Source: Actinomycetes bacterium (GTDB lineage: Bacteria > Actinomycetota > Acidimicrobiia > Acidimicrobiales > Microtrichaceae). From it: a stretch of 64,000 nucleotides of DNA. Below the pieces are notes generated by a model. It ran no database searches. It worked only from the letters and a program-made list of their open reading frames with translations, and was not told the origin of the DNA. The stretch is taken from assembly GCA_023434535.1 (NCBI GenBank), contig JAEYSR010000171.1, positions 6,554 through 70,553 of the forward strand, in the 5' to 3' direction. Shown here in pieces: positions 26,579-35,437 of this stretch; the first letter of the stretch is position 1, and every line of letters begins with the position of its first letter. Position numbers and translations under genes: made by a program.

Positions 26579-29152
26579 TCAGGGAACGACGCTGACCAGC
26601 TTGGGGGCGCGCACGATCACCTTGCGGGGAGCGGAGCCGCCGAGGATCGCCTGCACCTTCTCCGACGCCAGGGCCAGCGCCTCGCACTCCTCGTCGGAGG
26701 CCCCGGCCGGCACCTCGATGCGGTCCCTGACCTTGCCGGCCACCTGGACGACCATGGTGACGGTGTCCTCGACCAAGAGGTCGGGATCGGCCACCGGCCA
26801 GGGCTCCGCGTGCACGTGGCGGCCGGGGGCGCCCACCGCCGCTCCTCGACGCGACCAGATCTCTGCCGACGCGTGCGGCGCGGCGGGCGCGAGGAGCAGG
26901 ACGAGCGTGTCGATCGCCTGGTCGATCACCTCGTCGTGCGGGCCGTCGTCGGACTGGACGTACTTGTACAGCTCGTTCACGAACGCCATGGAGCGGGCGA
27001 TGGCCACGTTGTAGGACCAGCGCTCGAACGCGTCGGTCACATCCGCGATCAGGCGGTGGGTGGCGCGCTCGACGGCCCGGTCGGCGTCGGTGCGCTCTCC
27101 GTCACGGGTTCGGGCGAGGAGGTCGGAGTCGGGGACCGACAGCCGCCACACCCGGTTCAGGAACCTCGCACAGCCGTCGAGGCCGAAGTCCTCCCAGTCG
27201 ACGTCCTCCTCGGGCGGCTTGACCGCCAGATGGGCCAGGCGCAGCGTGTCGGCGCCGTAGGTGTCGATGATCTCCTCGGGCGCGACGAGGTTGCCCTTCG
27301 ACTTGGACATCTTCGTGCCGTCGAGACGGATCATCCCCTGCGTGAACAGCCGCGTGAACGGTTCCCGCAACTCGGCAGGTGCCACGCCCAGGTCGGAGAG
27401 CGCCTTGGTGAAGAAGCGCGCGTACATGAGGTGCAGGACCGCGTGCTCCGCCCCTCCGATGTACTGGTCGACCGGCATCCATCCGGCGACCGCCTCCTTG
27501 GAGAAGGGCGCGTCGGAGCTCCACGGATCGCAGAACCGCAGGAAGTACCACGAGGAGTCCACGAACGTGTCCATCGTGTCCGTCTCACGGGTCGCCGGTC
27601 CGCCGCAGTCGGGGCAGGTCGTGTGCAGGAAGCCCTCGTGGGACTGCAGCGGCGACTGCCCGGTCGGCCGGAACTCCACGTCGTCGGGCGCCAGAACCGG
27701 GAGCTGGTCGAGCGGGACCGGACGCGGCCCGCACGACTCGCAGTAGACGATCGGGATCGGGCACCCCCAGAACCGCTGGCGCGAGACCAGCCAGTCGCGG
27801 AGCCGGAAGTTGACCGTGCGCTCACCGCGCTGGTCCTCCTCCAGCCAGGCGATCGCCCGGTCCTTGGCGGTGGCCACGTCGAGGCCGTTCAGGTCCGGGC
27901 CCGGCACGGCGGACGGGTCCACCGGCGAGTTCACGTGCACGCCGGGACCCGAGTACGCCTGGCCGTCCCATCCGTCCGGCCGCTCGACGGTCTCGATGAT
28001 CGGCAGGCCGAACGCGACGGCGAAGTCCCAGTCGCGCTGGTCCTCGCCGGGCACCGCCATGACCGCTCCGGTCCCGTAGGTGGCGAGCACGTAGTCGGCC
28101 AGGTAGATCGGGACGGGCTGACCCGTGAACGGGTTCAGGGCGAACGCGCCGGTGCTGCAGCCCCGGTCCTCGAGCCCCCCGTCGGTGGAGAGCCGGTCGA
28201 TCTCCGACGTCCGCCGAGCCCGCTCGACGAACCGCTCGACGTCGGCTCGATGCTCCGCGGTGGTGATCACCTCGACCAGCGGGTGCTCGGGTGCGAGGAC
28301 GCAGAACGACATGCCGTAGCTGGTGTCGGGCCGGGTGGTGAAGACCCGCACGCTGGGGACGCCGGGGAGATCGCTCCGGGGCGTCCCGTCGGCGCCGACC
28401 ACCGCCATCTCGAACTCCGCACCCTCCGAGCGGCCGATCCAGTTGCGCTGCTGGGTGATGACGCGCTCTGGCCACTGCACCAGGTCCAGGTCGTCGAGCA
28501 GCTGCTGGGCGTAGTCGGTGATGCGGAAGTACCACTGCTCGAGGTCCCGGCGCTCGACCACGTCGCCGGACCGGTCGCAACGGCCGTCGACGACCTGCTC
28601 GTTGGCCAGCACGGTCTGGCAGCCCGGACACCAGTTCACCGGCGCGGCCTTGCGATAGGCCAGGCCGGCCTCGAACAGCTTGAGGAAGATCCACTGGGAC
28701 CAGTGGATGTTCTCGGGGCTGTGGCTGCGCACCTCCCGACGCCAGTCGTAGACGCCGCCGATGCGGGTGATCGAGCTGCGGAGCATCTCGATGCGCTCGT
28801 CGGTGAAGATGCGCGGGTGGAGGCCGGTCTTGATCGCGGCGTTCTCCGCGGGCAGGCCGAAGCTGTCGAAGCCCATCGGCGACAGGACCGCCTCGCCCTG
28901 CATCGTGCGGTACCGGGTCAGCAGGTCCCCGAAGGTGTAGTTGCGGACGTGACCCATGTGCGCGGCACCCGAGGGGTACGGGTACATGGACAGGACGTAG
29001 CTCCGTGGCCGCGGGTCGTCGTTGTCGACCTCGTAGGTGCCGTGCTCGCGCCAGTAGGACTGCCAGTGCGGCTCGATCACCTGGGGCTCGTACGGCGACA
29101 CCGCCGGCGCCTCGGGAGAGCTCGCAGGATCGGCGCTCGCAGCTGCAGACAT
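26579..29152 (-). CDS. leuS: Leucyl-tRNA synthetase
   Basis: Class Ia synthetase of 857 residues charging tRNA-Leu. HIGH motif present as HMGH (GAAHMGHVRNYTFGD), the class-specific TMQGEAVLSPMGFDSFG, CP1 editing domain with TRPDTSYGMSF and the conserved Thr-rich region, zinc-like CESCGPRP and CPDCGGPA pairs, and KMSKS as KMSKSKGN. ATG 29152 was chosen over the frame start at 29191 because TATCCT stands 6 nt upstream, predicting a leaderless mRNA. Divergent from tRNA-Ala. Confidence 0.97.
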   Translation of the reverse strand: MSAAASADPASSPEAPAVSPYEPQVIEPHWQSYWREHGTYEVDNDDPRPRSYVLSMYPYPSGAAHMGHVRNYTFGDLLTRYRTMQGEAVLSPMGFDSFGLPAENAAIKTGLHPRIFTDERIEMLRSSITRIGGVYDWRREVRSHSPENIHWSQWIFLKLFEAGLAYRKAAPVNWCPGCQTVLANEQVVDGRCDRSGDVVERRDLEQWYFRITDYAQQLLDDLDLVQWPERVITQQRNWIGRSEGAEFEMAVVGADGTPRSDLPGVPSVRVFTTRPDTSYGMSFCVLAPEHPLVEVITTAEHRADVERFVERARRTSEIDRLSTDGGLEDRGCSTGAFALNPFTGQPVPIYLADYVLATYGTGAVMAVPGEDQRDWDFAVAFGLPIIETVERPDGWDGQAYSGPGVHVNSPVDPSAVPGPDLNGLDVATAKDRAIAWLEEDQRGERTVNFRLRDWLVSRQRFWGCPIPIVYCESCGPRPVPLDQLPVLAPDDVEFRPTGQSPLQSHEGFLHTTCPDCGGPATRETDTMDTFVDSSWYFLRFCDPWSSDAPFSKEAVAGWMPVDQYIGGAEHAVLHLMYARFFTKALSDLGVAPAELREPFTRLFTQGMIRLDGTKMSKSKGNLVAPEEIIDTYGADTLRLAHLAVKPPEEDVDWEDFGLDGCARFLNRVWRLSVPDSDLLARTRDGERTDADRAVERATHRLIADVTDAFERWSYNVAIARSMAFVNELYKYVQSDDGPHDEVIDQAIDTLVLLLAPAAPHASAEIWSRRGAAVGAPGRHVHAEPWPVADPDLLVEDTVTMVVQVAGKVRDRIEVPAGASDEECEALALASEKVQAILGGSAPRKVIVRAPKLVSVVP

Positions 29153-29158
29153 GGCCGC

Positions 29159-29164
29159 AGGATA
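29159..29164 (-). promoter_or_regulatory. -10 TATCCT of leuS (leaderless)
   Basis: TATCCT on the minus strand is followed by six bases and then the leuS ATG, leaving no room for a ribosome binding site. Confidence 0.55.
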
Positions 29165-29246
29165 CTGACAGCACCCAGCCGGCCCCGACACGGTTCCGCC
29201 GGCCCTGCGGCCCGCCCGCCGCTGCGCTGCGCCATCCCGTCCTCGA

Positions 29247-29276
29247 TTCGCGGGCCGCGAACCGGGCGGCTACAGT
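29247..29276 (+). promoter_or_regulatory. Promoter of tRNA-Ala with dyad over the -35 region
   Basis: TACAGT (29271-29276) is a good -10, 11 nt before the mature tRNA 5' end. The expected -35 position is occupied by TTCGCG-GGC-CGCGAA (29247-29261), a perfect 6-bp dyad that may bind a regulator or be incidental. Confidence 0.45.
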
Positions 29277-29287
29277 GGCCCCCTCAC

Positions 29288-29360
29288 GGGGCCGTAGCTC
29301 AGTTGGGAGAGCGCTTCCATGGCATGGAAGAGGTCGTGGGTTCGATTCCCATCGGCTCCA
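29288..29360 (+). tRNA. tRNA-Ala, anticodon GGC
   Basis: 73 nt folding as a full cloverleaf: acceptor GGGGCCG/CGGCTCC (one G-U), D stem GCTC/GAGC, anticodon stem CTTCC/GGAAG with loop ATGGCAT (anticodon GGC, reads GCC), T stem GTGGG/CCCAT with TTCGATT loop, discriminator A. The 3' CCA is not encoded. Confidence 0.95.
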
Positions 29361-29381
29361 CTCGGAGAGACCTGAGACAGC

Positions 29382-29411
29382 AAGGGGTTCGGCCGGTCGG
29401 TCGGGCCCCTT
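29382..29411 (+). terminator. Terminator hairpin of tRNA-Ala
   Basis: AAGGGG-TTCGGCC-GGTC-GGTCGGG-CCCCTT folds into a 13-bp stem (three G-U pairs) with a GGTC tetraloop, 21 nt after the tRNA. The following bases are only moderately T-rich. Confidence 0.7.
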
Positions 29412-29529
29412 CGTCGTTCTCGGCGACCCTCGACGTCGTCGCCGCGATGGCCAGCGATCGGCCGGCAAGCCCGACAACCGCCCGCAACGGGTGACGACGT
29501 CGGACCCGACCGTGCGGTAGAACCGGGCC

Positions 29530-29823
29530 ATGTCGACCGATCCCACCCCCAGCGACCCGGCGGCGAAGCGCCAGGCCGTCATCGCTGCCCGGGGCAAGGT
29601 CCGCCTCGGCGCCTGGATGATCATCGCCGGGACGCTCGGTGCCGTCCTCGCTCTCCTCACCTACGTCGACGTGTGGAACGCGACCGAGGACACGCCGACG
29701 GCGTGGGGCTTCGTCGCCGCACTCTGCGGCGTCCTGGCGATCGGCGGGTTCGTGGTGCTCTGGGGTGGCCTCACCGCCGGCGCACGGCTGAGCGCGTCCG
29801 GCGACACGCAGTCGCCGACCTGA
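29530..29823 (+). CDS. Small two-helix membrane protein
   Basis: Unrecognised 97-residue protein. After a polar, basic N-terminus there are two hydrophobic helices (WMIIAGTLGAVLALLTYV and GFVVLWGGLTAG region) joined by an acidic loop. No enzymatic motif. It is monocistronic, flanked by tRNA-Ala and the converging rsfS. TAGAAC ends 6 nt before the ATG, an imperfect version of the leaderless -10 seen elsewhere in this window, which supports it being a real gene. Confidence 0.65.
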   Translation: MSTDPTPSDPAAKRQAVIAARGKVRLGAWMIIAGTLGAVLALLTYVDVWNATEDTPTAWGFVAALCGVLAIGGFVVLWGGLTAGARLSASGDTQSPT

Positions 29824-29864
29824 TCTGACCCGCCGGCCCGGATCGGTCCGGCCCTCGCGACGGC

Positions 29865-30227
29865 TCAGGTCCGCTCGACGACCGGGGCGTCGGCGTAGAG
29901 GCGCTCGAGCCGGTAGTAGTCGCGCTCCTCCGCCAGGAACACGTGGACGACCACGTCCCCGTAGTCCAGGAGGACCCAGCGCCGGGCGTCGGACCCCTCG
30001 ACCGAGCGCGGCCGATCGTCGAGCTCCCGGGCCACGCGCTCCTCGACCGCGTCGACGATCGCCTTCACCTGGCGGTCGTTGGCCCCGGTAGCGAGCACCG
30101 TGTACTCGCACATCCCGACGACGGGCCCGACGTGCAGCACCAGGACGTCGGTGGCCAGCTTGTCCTCGGCGGCGTGGGCTGCGACGAGCGCGGTCCGCAG
30201 CGACTCCTCTGTTGCGGGAACGGTCAC
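29865..30227 (-). CDS. rsfS: Ribosomal silencing factor RsfS
   Basis: A 120-residue protein that binds L14 on the 50S subunit and blocks subunit joining during starvation. The core ATDVLVLHVGPVVGMCEYTVLATG and the ending WVLLDYGDVVVHVFLAEERDYYRLERLY (in parts) are diagnostic. GTG start overlaps the stop of the LytR_C gene (GTGA), completing the nadD-lytR_C-rsfS operon, the standard actinobacterial order. Confidence 0.95.
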   Translation of the reverse strand: MTVPATEESLRTALVAAHAAEDKLATDVLVLHVGPVVGMCEYTVLATGANDRQVKAIVDAVEERVARELDDRPRSVEGSDARRWVLLDYGDVVVHVFLAEERDYYRLERLYADAPVVERT

Positions 30228-31552
30228 GACGTGCGATCCCCACCGACGATCACGCGCACGTCGATACCCCCGGACTCCGAGGTCGTCGTCGTCGCCGTCA
30301 CACCCAGGGCCGTGGCGATGGCATCGGCGGCGTCCTTGGCCTCGGGCGCCATGTACTGGACCTCGGTCGCCGGCTTGTCGAACGAGTCGGCGTTGCCGAG
30401 CAGCGAGATCTCACCGCCGGCCGCGACGATCTTGGGGGCGGCGAGCAACGTCGCATCGTCACTCGACGTGCCGTTCAGCAGCTCGACCCGCGCACGCTGG
30501 CCAGGAGTGGCCGACGTCGGGAAGGGCGCGACCTTGGCCACGTAGCCGGGAAGCGCGGCGACGTCGGGCATGACGGCGGTGAACACGGTCCCGGGGATCG
30601 TCTCCTGCACCACGGGCACCGGCTCGTACACGATCTCACCACCCTCGAGGTCGCCGAACATCTCGACGACAGCGCTCAGACCACCGTTCGGGTCCTGGTC
30701 GCCGAGCTTCGAGAGGTCTTTCCCCTTGAGCACGGTGAGCAGCTCCTGCCACACGGCCATGTGGCGCAGCATCTGGCGATCCGCTTCCTCGCCGATGCCG
30801 GCGAACGCGAGGAACCCGGCCACGTCCCCCGGCTGCAGGACGACCTCGCCGGCCCTGTAGCGGACGGTCTCCTTCGACGGGTCCATACCGATGACGCCGC
30901 GGTCCGGGGAGTCGATCAGGTTGTCGACGTTCTTGACCGTCAACGGCCCTGCGAGACCGGCCAGCGCCGTGAGGTCCGCCGCCGTCACCTCCTCGGCCGA
31001 GGTGAAGCCGAACGTCAGCCCCGTTCCGAGCACCGTGCGGAGCTCGTCCAGCCCGCCCGAGGCGTAGGCGTCGGCGATCTGCGGGTAGGTCCCGGACTCA
31101 CCGGGTCCGGCGGAGAACGTCGCAGGCAGGGCGGACACGGTGCCGCCGGAGTCCGCTCCGGCACCGGAGACGATGAGGACTCCGGCCAGAGCGCCGGCGT
31201 CCGTGGTGATCGCCACGAGGTCGACGGGTGTCGGTCTGACCTCCGCCACGTACCCGGGAGCGTCGGGGTCGGTGACCGCCTTGGTCCCACCGCCGGTGAT
31301 GAGTCGACTGGCGCGGTATCCGGTGAAGGCCAGACCGATGAGCAGGGCGACGAACACGACCGTCGTCGCGAGCTGCCACCACACGGTGTGCGCGCCGCCT
31401 CGACCGCCACCTCCACGACCGGAGGAGCCACGCGAGCCGCGGCCGGTCTGCTCCACCCTGCGGCGACGGACGACCGGCGCCACGTCCGACGCGGCATCAG
31501 AACTCGGCGGACCGCTCACGACCTGCGCGGTCTCACTCTCGGTCGCCGTCAT
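30224..31552 (-). CDS. LCP-like/LytR C-terminal domain membrane protein
   Basis: A 442-residue envelope protein. Residues 1-60 are cytoplasmic with an Arg/Gly-rich stretch; one membrane helix (LATTVVFVALLIGLAFTGY) follows; then an extracytoplasmic region with a LytR-CpsA-Psr-like layout (VDLVAITTDAG, a VKNVDNLIDSPD stretch) lacking the Arg cluster needed to bind polyprenyl phosphates, and finally a LytR_C domain (RVELLNGTSSDDATLLAAP). It is probably a divergent wall-polymer ligase or binding protein. Its 5' end overlaps nadD by 20 bp. Confidence 0.8.
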   Translation of the reverse strand: MTATESETAQVVSGPPSSDAASDVAPVVRRRRVEQTGRGSRGSSGRGGGGRGGAHTVWWQLATTVVFVALLIGLAFTGYRASRLITGGGTKAVTDPDAPGYVAEVRPTPVDLVAITTDAGALAGVLIVSGAGADSGGTVSALPATFSAGPGESGTYPQIADAYASGGLDELRTVLGTGLTFGFTSAEEVTAADLTALAGLAGPLTVKNVDNLIDSPDRGVIGMDPSKETVRYRAGEVVLQPGDVAGFLAFAGIGEEADRQMLRHMAVWQELLTVLKGKDLSKLGDQDPNGGLSAVVEMFGDLEGGEIVYEPVPVVQETIPGTVFTAVMPDVAALPGYVAKVAPFPTSATPGQRARVELLNGTSSDDATLLAAPKIVAAGGEISLLGNADSFDKPATEVQYMAPEAKDAADAIATALGVTATTTTSESGGIDVRVIVGGDRTS

Positions 31553-32207
31553 GGGCGCCACGATAGAGGCGGCGCCGCTCGAGGATGGCGACAGCACCGT
31601 CCGGGACCAGGTAGCGCACTGACCGACCCTCGGCCACGCGCCGTCGCAGGTCCGTGGACGAGACGTCGAGGACCGGAGCGACGACGCGTTCGGCCCGGAA
31701 CCCGTCGGGCACCACGACGGGCGTCCCCGGCCGCTCCACCACGGCCAGACGACACGTGCGACGGAGCTCGTCGGGCCGGTGCCACGTGTCCAGACCGGCG
31801 GCGGCGTCCGATCCCAGGATGAGGACCAGGTCGTCGTCGGGTCGGGAGCGGCGCAGCTCGGCCATCGTGTCCACCGTGAAGGTCTCCCCGCCGCGTCGGA
31901 TCTCCATGTCGCTCGCCTCGAGGACGTCGACGCCGTCCACCGCCGCCCGGAGCATGTCGAGACGGTCGGCTGCCGGACTGATCCGGCGAGAGCCCACCTT
32001 CTGCCACGGCACGTTCGCGACGACCATGAGGACGACGTCGAGGGACAGCTCCTCTGCGACGCGCAGTGCGGGCACCAGATGGCCGATGTGGGGAGGATCG
32101 AACGTTCCCCCGAAGACGCCCACCCGACGGGGCGACAGCGGCTCGGCCCGGTTGCCGGGAGCCACCGCCGAGGGTTCGGGCGGACCGTCCTCCACCCCCG
32201 AGGCCAT
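31533..32207 (-). CDS. nadD: Nicotinate-nucleotide adenylyltransferase
   Basis: NAD biosynthesis enzyme (224 residues) making deamido-NAD from nicotinate mononucleotide and ATP. Nucleotidyltransferase motifs: GVFGGTFDPPHIGHL at the start and the ISSTxxR-type motif as VSSTDLRRRV near the C-terminus. About 25 residues precede the catalytic core; ATG 32207 is supported by TACGAT 6 nt upstream. First gene of the nadD-lytR_C-rsfS operon. Confidence 0.95.
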   Translation of the reverse strand: MASGVEDGPPEPSAVAPGNRAEPLSPRRVGVFGGTFDPPHIGHLVPALRVAEELSLDVVLMVVANVPWQKVGSRRISPAADRLDMLRAAVDGVDVLEASDMEIRRGGETFTVDTMAELRRSRPDDDLVLILGSDAAAGLDTWHRPDELRRTCRLAVVERPGTPVVVPDGFRAERVVAPVLDVSSTDLRRRVAEGRSVRYLVPDGAVAILERRRLYRGAHDGDRE

Positions 32208-32213
32208 CGGCGG

Positions 32214-32219
32214 ATCGTA
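32214..32219 (-). promoter_or_regulatory. -10 TACGAT of nadD (leaderless)
   Basis: TACGAT on the minus strand, 6 nt before the ATG, so the operon mRNA should begin at the nadD start codon. Confidence 0.55.
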
Positions 32220-32372
32220 GCGGCAGATCCGGAAAACCGTCGCAAATGGGCCGGACGACCTCTCAACTCCTGAACCTGAGCGCCGATCATCAACGAGTCG
32301 GGGTTGAACGCAGCCGAATCCTCGACCGGCGCCGCGCCGTTCAGTGAGCTGACACCAGAGGGATGGAATCAG

Positions 32373-33200
32373 ATGAGCGATTCCGTAGGGATGTACCTGA
32401 ACGAGATCGGTGCTGTCGCACTTCTCAACGCCGAGGAGGAGCGCGAGCTGTCGCGCACGATCGAGGCGGGAACCGAGGCACGGCGCCGCAAGGCGGCCGG
32501 GGAACGGGGCCGTGACCTCGACAAGCAGATCGCCGCAGCCGCAGCGGCGAAGGATCGCTTCATCCGGGCGAACCTGCGCCTGGTGGTGAGCGTCGCACGC
32601 CGCTACCCCCTGCCGCCCGGCATGGAGCTGCTCGACCTGGTGCAGGAGGGGAACCTCGGCCTCGAGCACGCCGTCGACAAGTTCGACTGGCGCAAGGGCT
32701 TCAAGTTCTCGACCTATGCCACCTTCTGGATCCGCCAGGCGATCGGCAGGGCCCTCGACCAGAAGGCCTCGCTCGTCCGCCTGCCCGGCGACCGGTCCGC
32801 CGCCCTCCGTGGGGCTCTTCGCTCCGTCTCCGGCGACGGCGACGAGCTCGACGACGAGAACGCACGTCTGCACCGCCTCACCACCCCGACGTCGCTCGAC
32901 CGGACCGTCGGCGACGACGACTCCAACGAGCTCGTCGACCTGCTCGCCGACGACCGCCCCGGGCCGGAGGACGACCTCCTGAGCGCCGAGCACGAGGAGT
33001 GGCTCCACGGCCTGCTCGACGTGCTGGACCCGCGGGCCCGCTCGGCGGTGGAGGCACGCTTCGGCCTGTCCGACGGCCGCCGCCGCAGCTACCGCGAGGT
33101 CGGCGAAGACCTCGGCGTGACCGCCGAGGCTGCTCGCCGACTGGTCAAGCGGGCCGTGACCACGGTCCGGGACCGGGCGCTCGCCGCCAGCCCCGCCTGA
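32373..33200 (+). CDS. Sigma-70 family RNA polymerase sigma factor (group 2-like)
   Basis: A 275-residue primary-like sigma factor without the long region 1.1. Region 1.2 DSVGMYLNEIGAVALLNAEEE; region 2 LLDLVQEGNLGL and FKFSTYATFWIRQAIGRAL (core binding and -10 recognition); a reduced region 3; region 4 RRSYREVGEDLGVTAEAARRLVKRA for -35 contact. Region 3 is shortened and rich in Asp/Asn, unlike housekeeping RpoD. Probably an alternative, stress or stationary sigma factor. ATG 32373 (purine-rich GAGGGATGGAA upstream) is preferred to TTG 32304. Confidence 0.9.
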   Translation: MSDSVGMYLNEIGAVALLNAEEERELSRTIEAGTEARRRKAAGERGRDLDKQIAAAAAAKDRFIRANLRLVVSVARRYPLPPGMELLDLVQEGNLGLEHAVDKFDWRKGFKFSTYATFWIRQAIGRALDQKASLVRLPGDRSAALRGALRSVSGDGDELDDENARLHRLTTPTSLDRTVGDDDSNELVDLLADDRPGPEDDLLSAEHEEWLHGLLDVLDPRARSAVEARFGLSDGRRRSYREVGEDLGVTAEAARRLVKRAVTTVRDRALAASPA

Positions 33201-33250
33201 TCGTCGGGAACGGGCGGGTTTCCCGCTTCGGCGTGCACCGCGCCCACGGG

Positions 33251-33256
33251 TAGCCT
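33251..33256 (+). promoter_or_regulatory. -10 TAGCCT of the DAHP synthase gene (leaderless)
   Basis: TAGCCT followed by seven bases and ATG 33264; no ribosome site fits between them. Confidence 0.55.
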
Positions 33257-33263
33257 GAGCGAC

Positions 33264-34634
33264 ATGGCCGACACGCCCTCCCCCGCAGACGAGCGCGCCC
33301 CATGGACCGTCGCGTCCTGGCGTGAGCGTCCTGCCGAGCAGCAGCCGGAGTGGCCCGACGAGGCCGTCCTCGACAGCACGTTGAAGACGCTGTCGTCGTA
33401 CCCGCCGCTGGTGTTCGCCGGGGAGGCCCGTCAGCTCACCGCCGACCTCGGCCGAGTGGCCGCCGGCGAGGCGTTCCTGCTGCAAGGCGGCGACTGCGCC
33501 GAGTCGTTCGAGGCGTTCTCCGCCGACTCGATCCGTGAGCGGCTGCGGGTCATCCTGCAGATGGCCGTCGTCCTCACCTACTCGGCCGGCGTGCCCGCCG
33601 TGAAGGTCGGGCGGATCGCCGGACAGTTCGCCAAGCCCCGCTCGTCGGGCACCGAGACCGTCGACGGGGTGGGGCTCCCGAGCTTCCGCGGCCACATGGT
33701 CAACGACATCGCGTTCACCGCAGCGGCACGTGTCCCCGACCCGCAGCGCCTCATCGAGGCCTACCACCAGTCCGCGTCGACGCTGAACCTGCTCAGGGCC
33801 TTCACCAAGGGCGGGTTCGCCGACCTCGGCCGCGTCCACCAGTGGACGCAGGAGTTCGTCCGGTCGAGTCCCGAAGCCCTCCGCTACGAGCAGCTGGCGC
33901 AGGAGATCGACCGCGCCCTCCGTTTCATGCGGGCCTGCGGTCTCGACCCCGACACGGTGCCGGCGCTGAAGGAGGTCGACTTCTACACGAGCCACGAGGC
34001 CCTCGTCCTCGGCTACGAGGAGGCACTCACCCGGCGCGACTCGCTCACCGGCGACTTCTACGACTGCTCGGCGCACATGATCTGGATCGGCGAGCGCACC
34101 CGCGGGCTCGAGGACGCGCATGTCGAGTTCTTCCGCGGGATCGGCAACCCGATCGGAGTGAAGGTCGGTCCGACGGCCACGCCCGACGAGGTGCTGGCTC
34201 TGTGCGAGCGCCTCAACCCCGAGAAGGTTCCGGGCCGCCTGACGCTGATCACGCGGATGGGCGCAGACGCCATCACCGACGGCCTGCGACCCCTCCTGCG
34301 AGCTGTCACCGATGCCGGCCACCCGGTCGTCTGGGCCTGCGACCCGATGCACGGCAACACCTTCACGGCGCCGAGCGGACGCAAGACCCGCCACTTCGAC
34401 GCCATCCTCGGCGAGATCAAGGGCTTCTTCGACGCGCATGCCGCAGAAGGGACCTGGCCGGGCGGCGTCCACGTCGAGCTCACCGGCGACGACGTGACGG
34501 AGTGCCTCGGCGGCGCCGAGGACCTGGTCGACGACGACCTGGGCCTCCGCTACGAGTCCATGTGCGACCCTCGGCTCAACGGTCGTCAGTCGCTCGACCT
34601 CGCGTTCCGAGTCGCCGAGCTGCTCCGCGACTGA
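33264..34634 (+). CDS. Class II 3-deoxy-7-phosphoheptulonate synthase
   Basis: First enzyme of the shikimate pathway, condensing phosphoenolpyruvate and erythrose-4-phosphate. The 456-residue length and motifs QGGDCAESF, GRIAGQFAKPRSSGTE, YEEALTRRDSL, WIGERTRG, CDPMHGNTF and GGVHVELTGDDVTEC define the plant-type class II enzyme (AroG of mycobacteria). Metal ligands Cys, His, Glu and Asp appear intact. The leaderless start leads a gene followed after 7 bp by the ASCH-like protein. Confidence 0.95.
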   Translation: MADTPSPADERAPWTVASWRERPAEQQPEWPDEAVLDSTLKTLSSYPPLVFAGEARQLTADLGRVAAGEAFLLQGGDCAESFEAFSADSIRERLRVILQMAVVLTYSAGVPAVKVGRIAGQFAKPRSSGTETVDGVGLPSFRGHMVNDIAFTAAARVPDPQRLIEAYHQSASTLNLLRAFTKGGFADLGRVHQWTQEFVRSSPEALRYEQLAQEIDRALRFMRACGLDPDTVPALKEVDFYTSHEALVLGYEEALTRRDSLTGDFYDCSAHMIWIGERTRGLEDAHVEFFRGIGNPIGVKVGPTATPDEVLALCERLNPEKVPGRLTLITRMGADAITDGLRPLLRAVTDAGHPVVWACDPMHGNTFTAPSGRKTRHFDAILGEIKGFFDAHAAEGTWPGGVHVELTGDDVTECLGGAEDLVDDDLGLRYESMCDPRLNGRQSLDLAFRVAELLRD

Positions 34635-34641
34635 CGGCATC

Positions 34642-35247
34642 GTGCTCTTCAGGTCGAGCGACCTGGATGCCATCGCGGATGGCACCGTCACCGCGGCCCT
34701 CCGACGTTGGAAGCGCCCGACGGTGCGGACCGGCGGGACGCTCACGACGAGGATCGGCGTGCTCGCGATCGAGTCCGTCGAGCGCATCGCGCCGGCGGAT
34801 CTGACCGACGACGACGCCATGAAGGCCGGTTGGTCCTCCGCCGCTGACGCGCTCGGGTCGACCCCGCTCGACCGCGACGGCGACCTGTACGTGATCCGGT
34901 TCCACGTCGCCGGTGAGGATCCTCGCATCGCCCTCCGAGAGGACGTCTCGCTGACAGCCGAGCAGCTGGGCGAGATCACGAAGCGGCTCTCGAGGATGGA
35001 CCAACGGTCCCAGCACGGTCCCTGGACCCGGACCGTCCTCGAACTGATCGAGACCCGCCCGGGTGTCCGGGCCGCCGACCTGGCCGAGTCGTTCGGCCGA
35101 GAGAAGCTCACCTTCAAGGCGGACGTGCGGAAGCTCAAGGCGCTCGGGCTCACCGAGAGCCTGGAGGTCGGATACCGCCTCTCACCTCGGGGGGTCGCTG
35201 TTCTCTCGGCTCTCAAGTCCACCTCGACCCCGCGTTCCCCACTCTGA
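34642..35247 (+). CDS. ASCH/PUA-like domain plus winged-helix protein
   Basis: A 201-residue two-domain protein. The N-terminal ~100 residues (TVTAALRRWKRPTVRTGGTL ... GVLAIESVERI) look like the ASCH fold, a PUA-related RNA or nucleotide-binding barrel. The C-terminal ~75 residues (TVLELIETRPGVRAADLAESFGR ... LGLTESLEVGYRLSPRG) look like a winged helix. Together they suggest a nucleic-acid-sensing regulator, but no target is evident. GTG start 7 bp after the DAHP synthase stop indicates cotranscription. Confidence 0.65.
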   Translation: MLFRSSDLDAIADGTVTAALRRWKRPTVRTGGTLTTRIGVLAIESVERIAPADLTDDDAMKAGWSSAADALGSTPLDRDGDLYVIRFHVAGEDPRIALREDVSLTAEQLGEITKRLSRMDQRSQHGPWTRTVLELIETRPGVRAADLAESFGREKLTFKADVRKLKALGLTESLEVGYRLSPRGVAVLSALKSTSTPRSPL

Positions 35248-35268
35248 GTCGACGATCGCACCCGGATT

Positions 35269-35284
35269 CGCGTCAGCTGACGCG
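35269..35284. repeat. 16-bp perfect palindrome
   Basis: CGCGTCAGCTGACGCG, 22 bp after the stop of the ASCH-like gene, in the 190-bp gap before the HNH gene. It could be an operator or part of a terminator pair with the hairpin at 35291. Confidence 0.5.
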
Positions 35285-35290
35285 TGGTCG

Positions 35291-35305
35291 GCCACTCTGA
35301 GTGGC
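35291..35305 (+). terminator. Hairpin GCCACTC-T-GAGTGGC
   Basis: Perfect 7-bp stem with a single-base centre, 44 nt after the ASCH-like gene. Its left half repeats the CCACTCTGA that ends that gene, another case of a duplicated gene end. As a hairpin the loop is too tight for full pairing, so it may act as DNA dyad instead. Confidence 0.35.
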
Positions 35306-35437
35306 GGCGGTTGTGAGTGGCACAGGGTCGGTGTCAGAGCGGTGTTCTATCGTCGTCTCACCGGCTGCGGCCGGGCTCGGAACCGGTTCGGCTCCCACGT
35401 TCGGCAGGCTCGACTGCCGCCACACGGGAGGACGCCC

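Noticed and set aside
31533..35261. A 1242-codon minus-strand frame running through the sigma factor and DAHP synthase region
   Set aside because: Only its last 225 codons (nadD) show family motifs; the rest mirrors the well-supported plus-strand genes and has no recognisable domain. High GC keeps opposite frames open.
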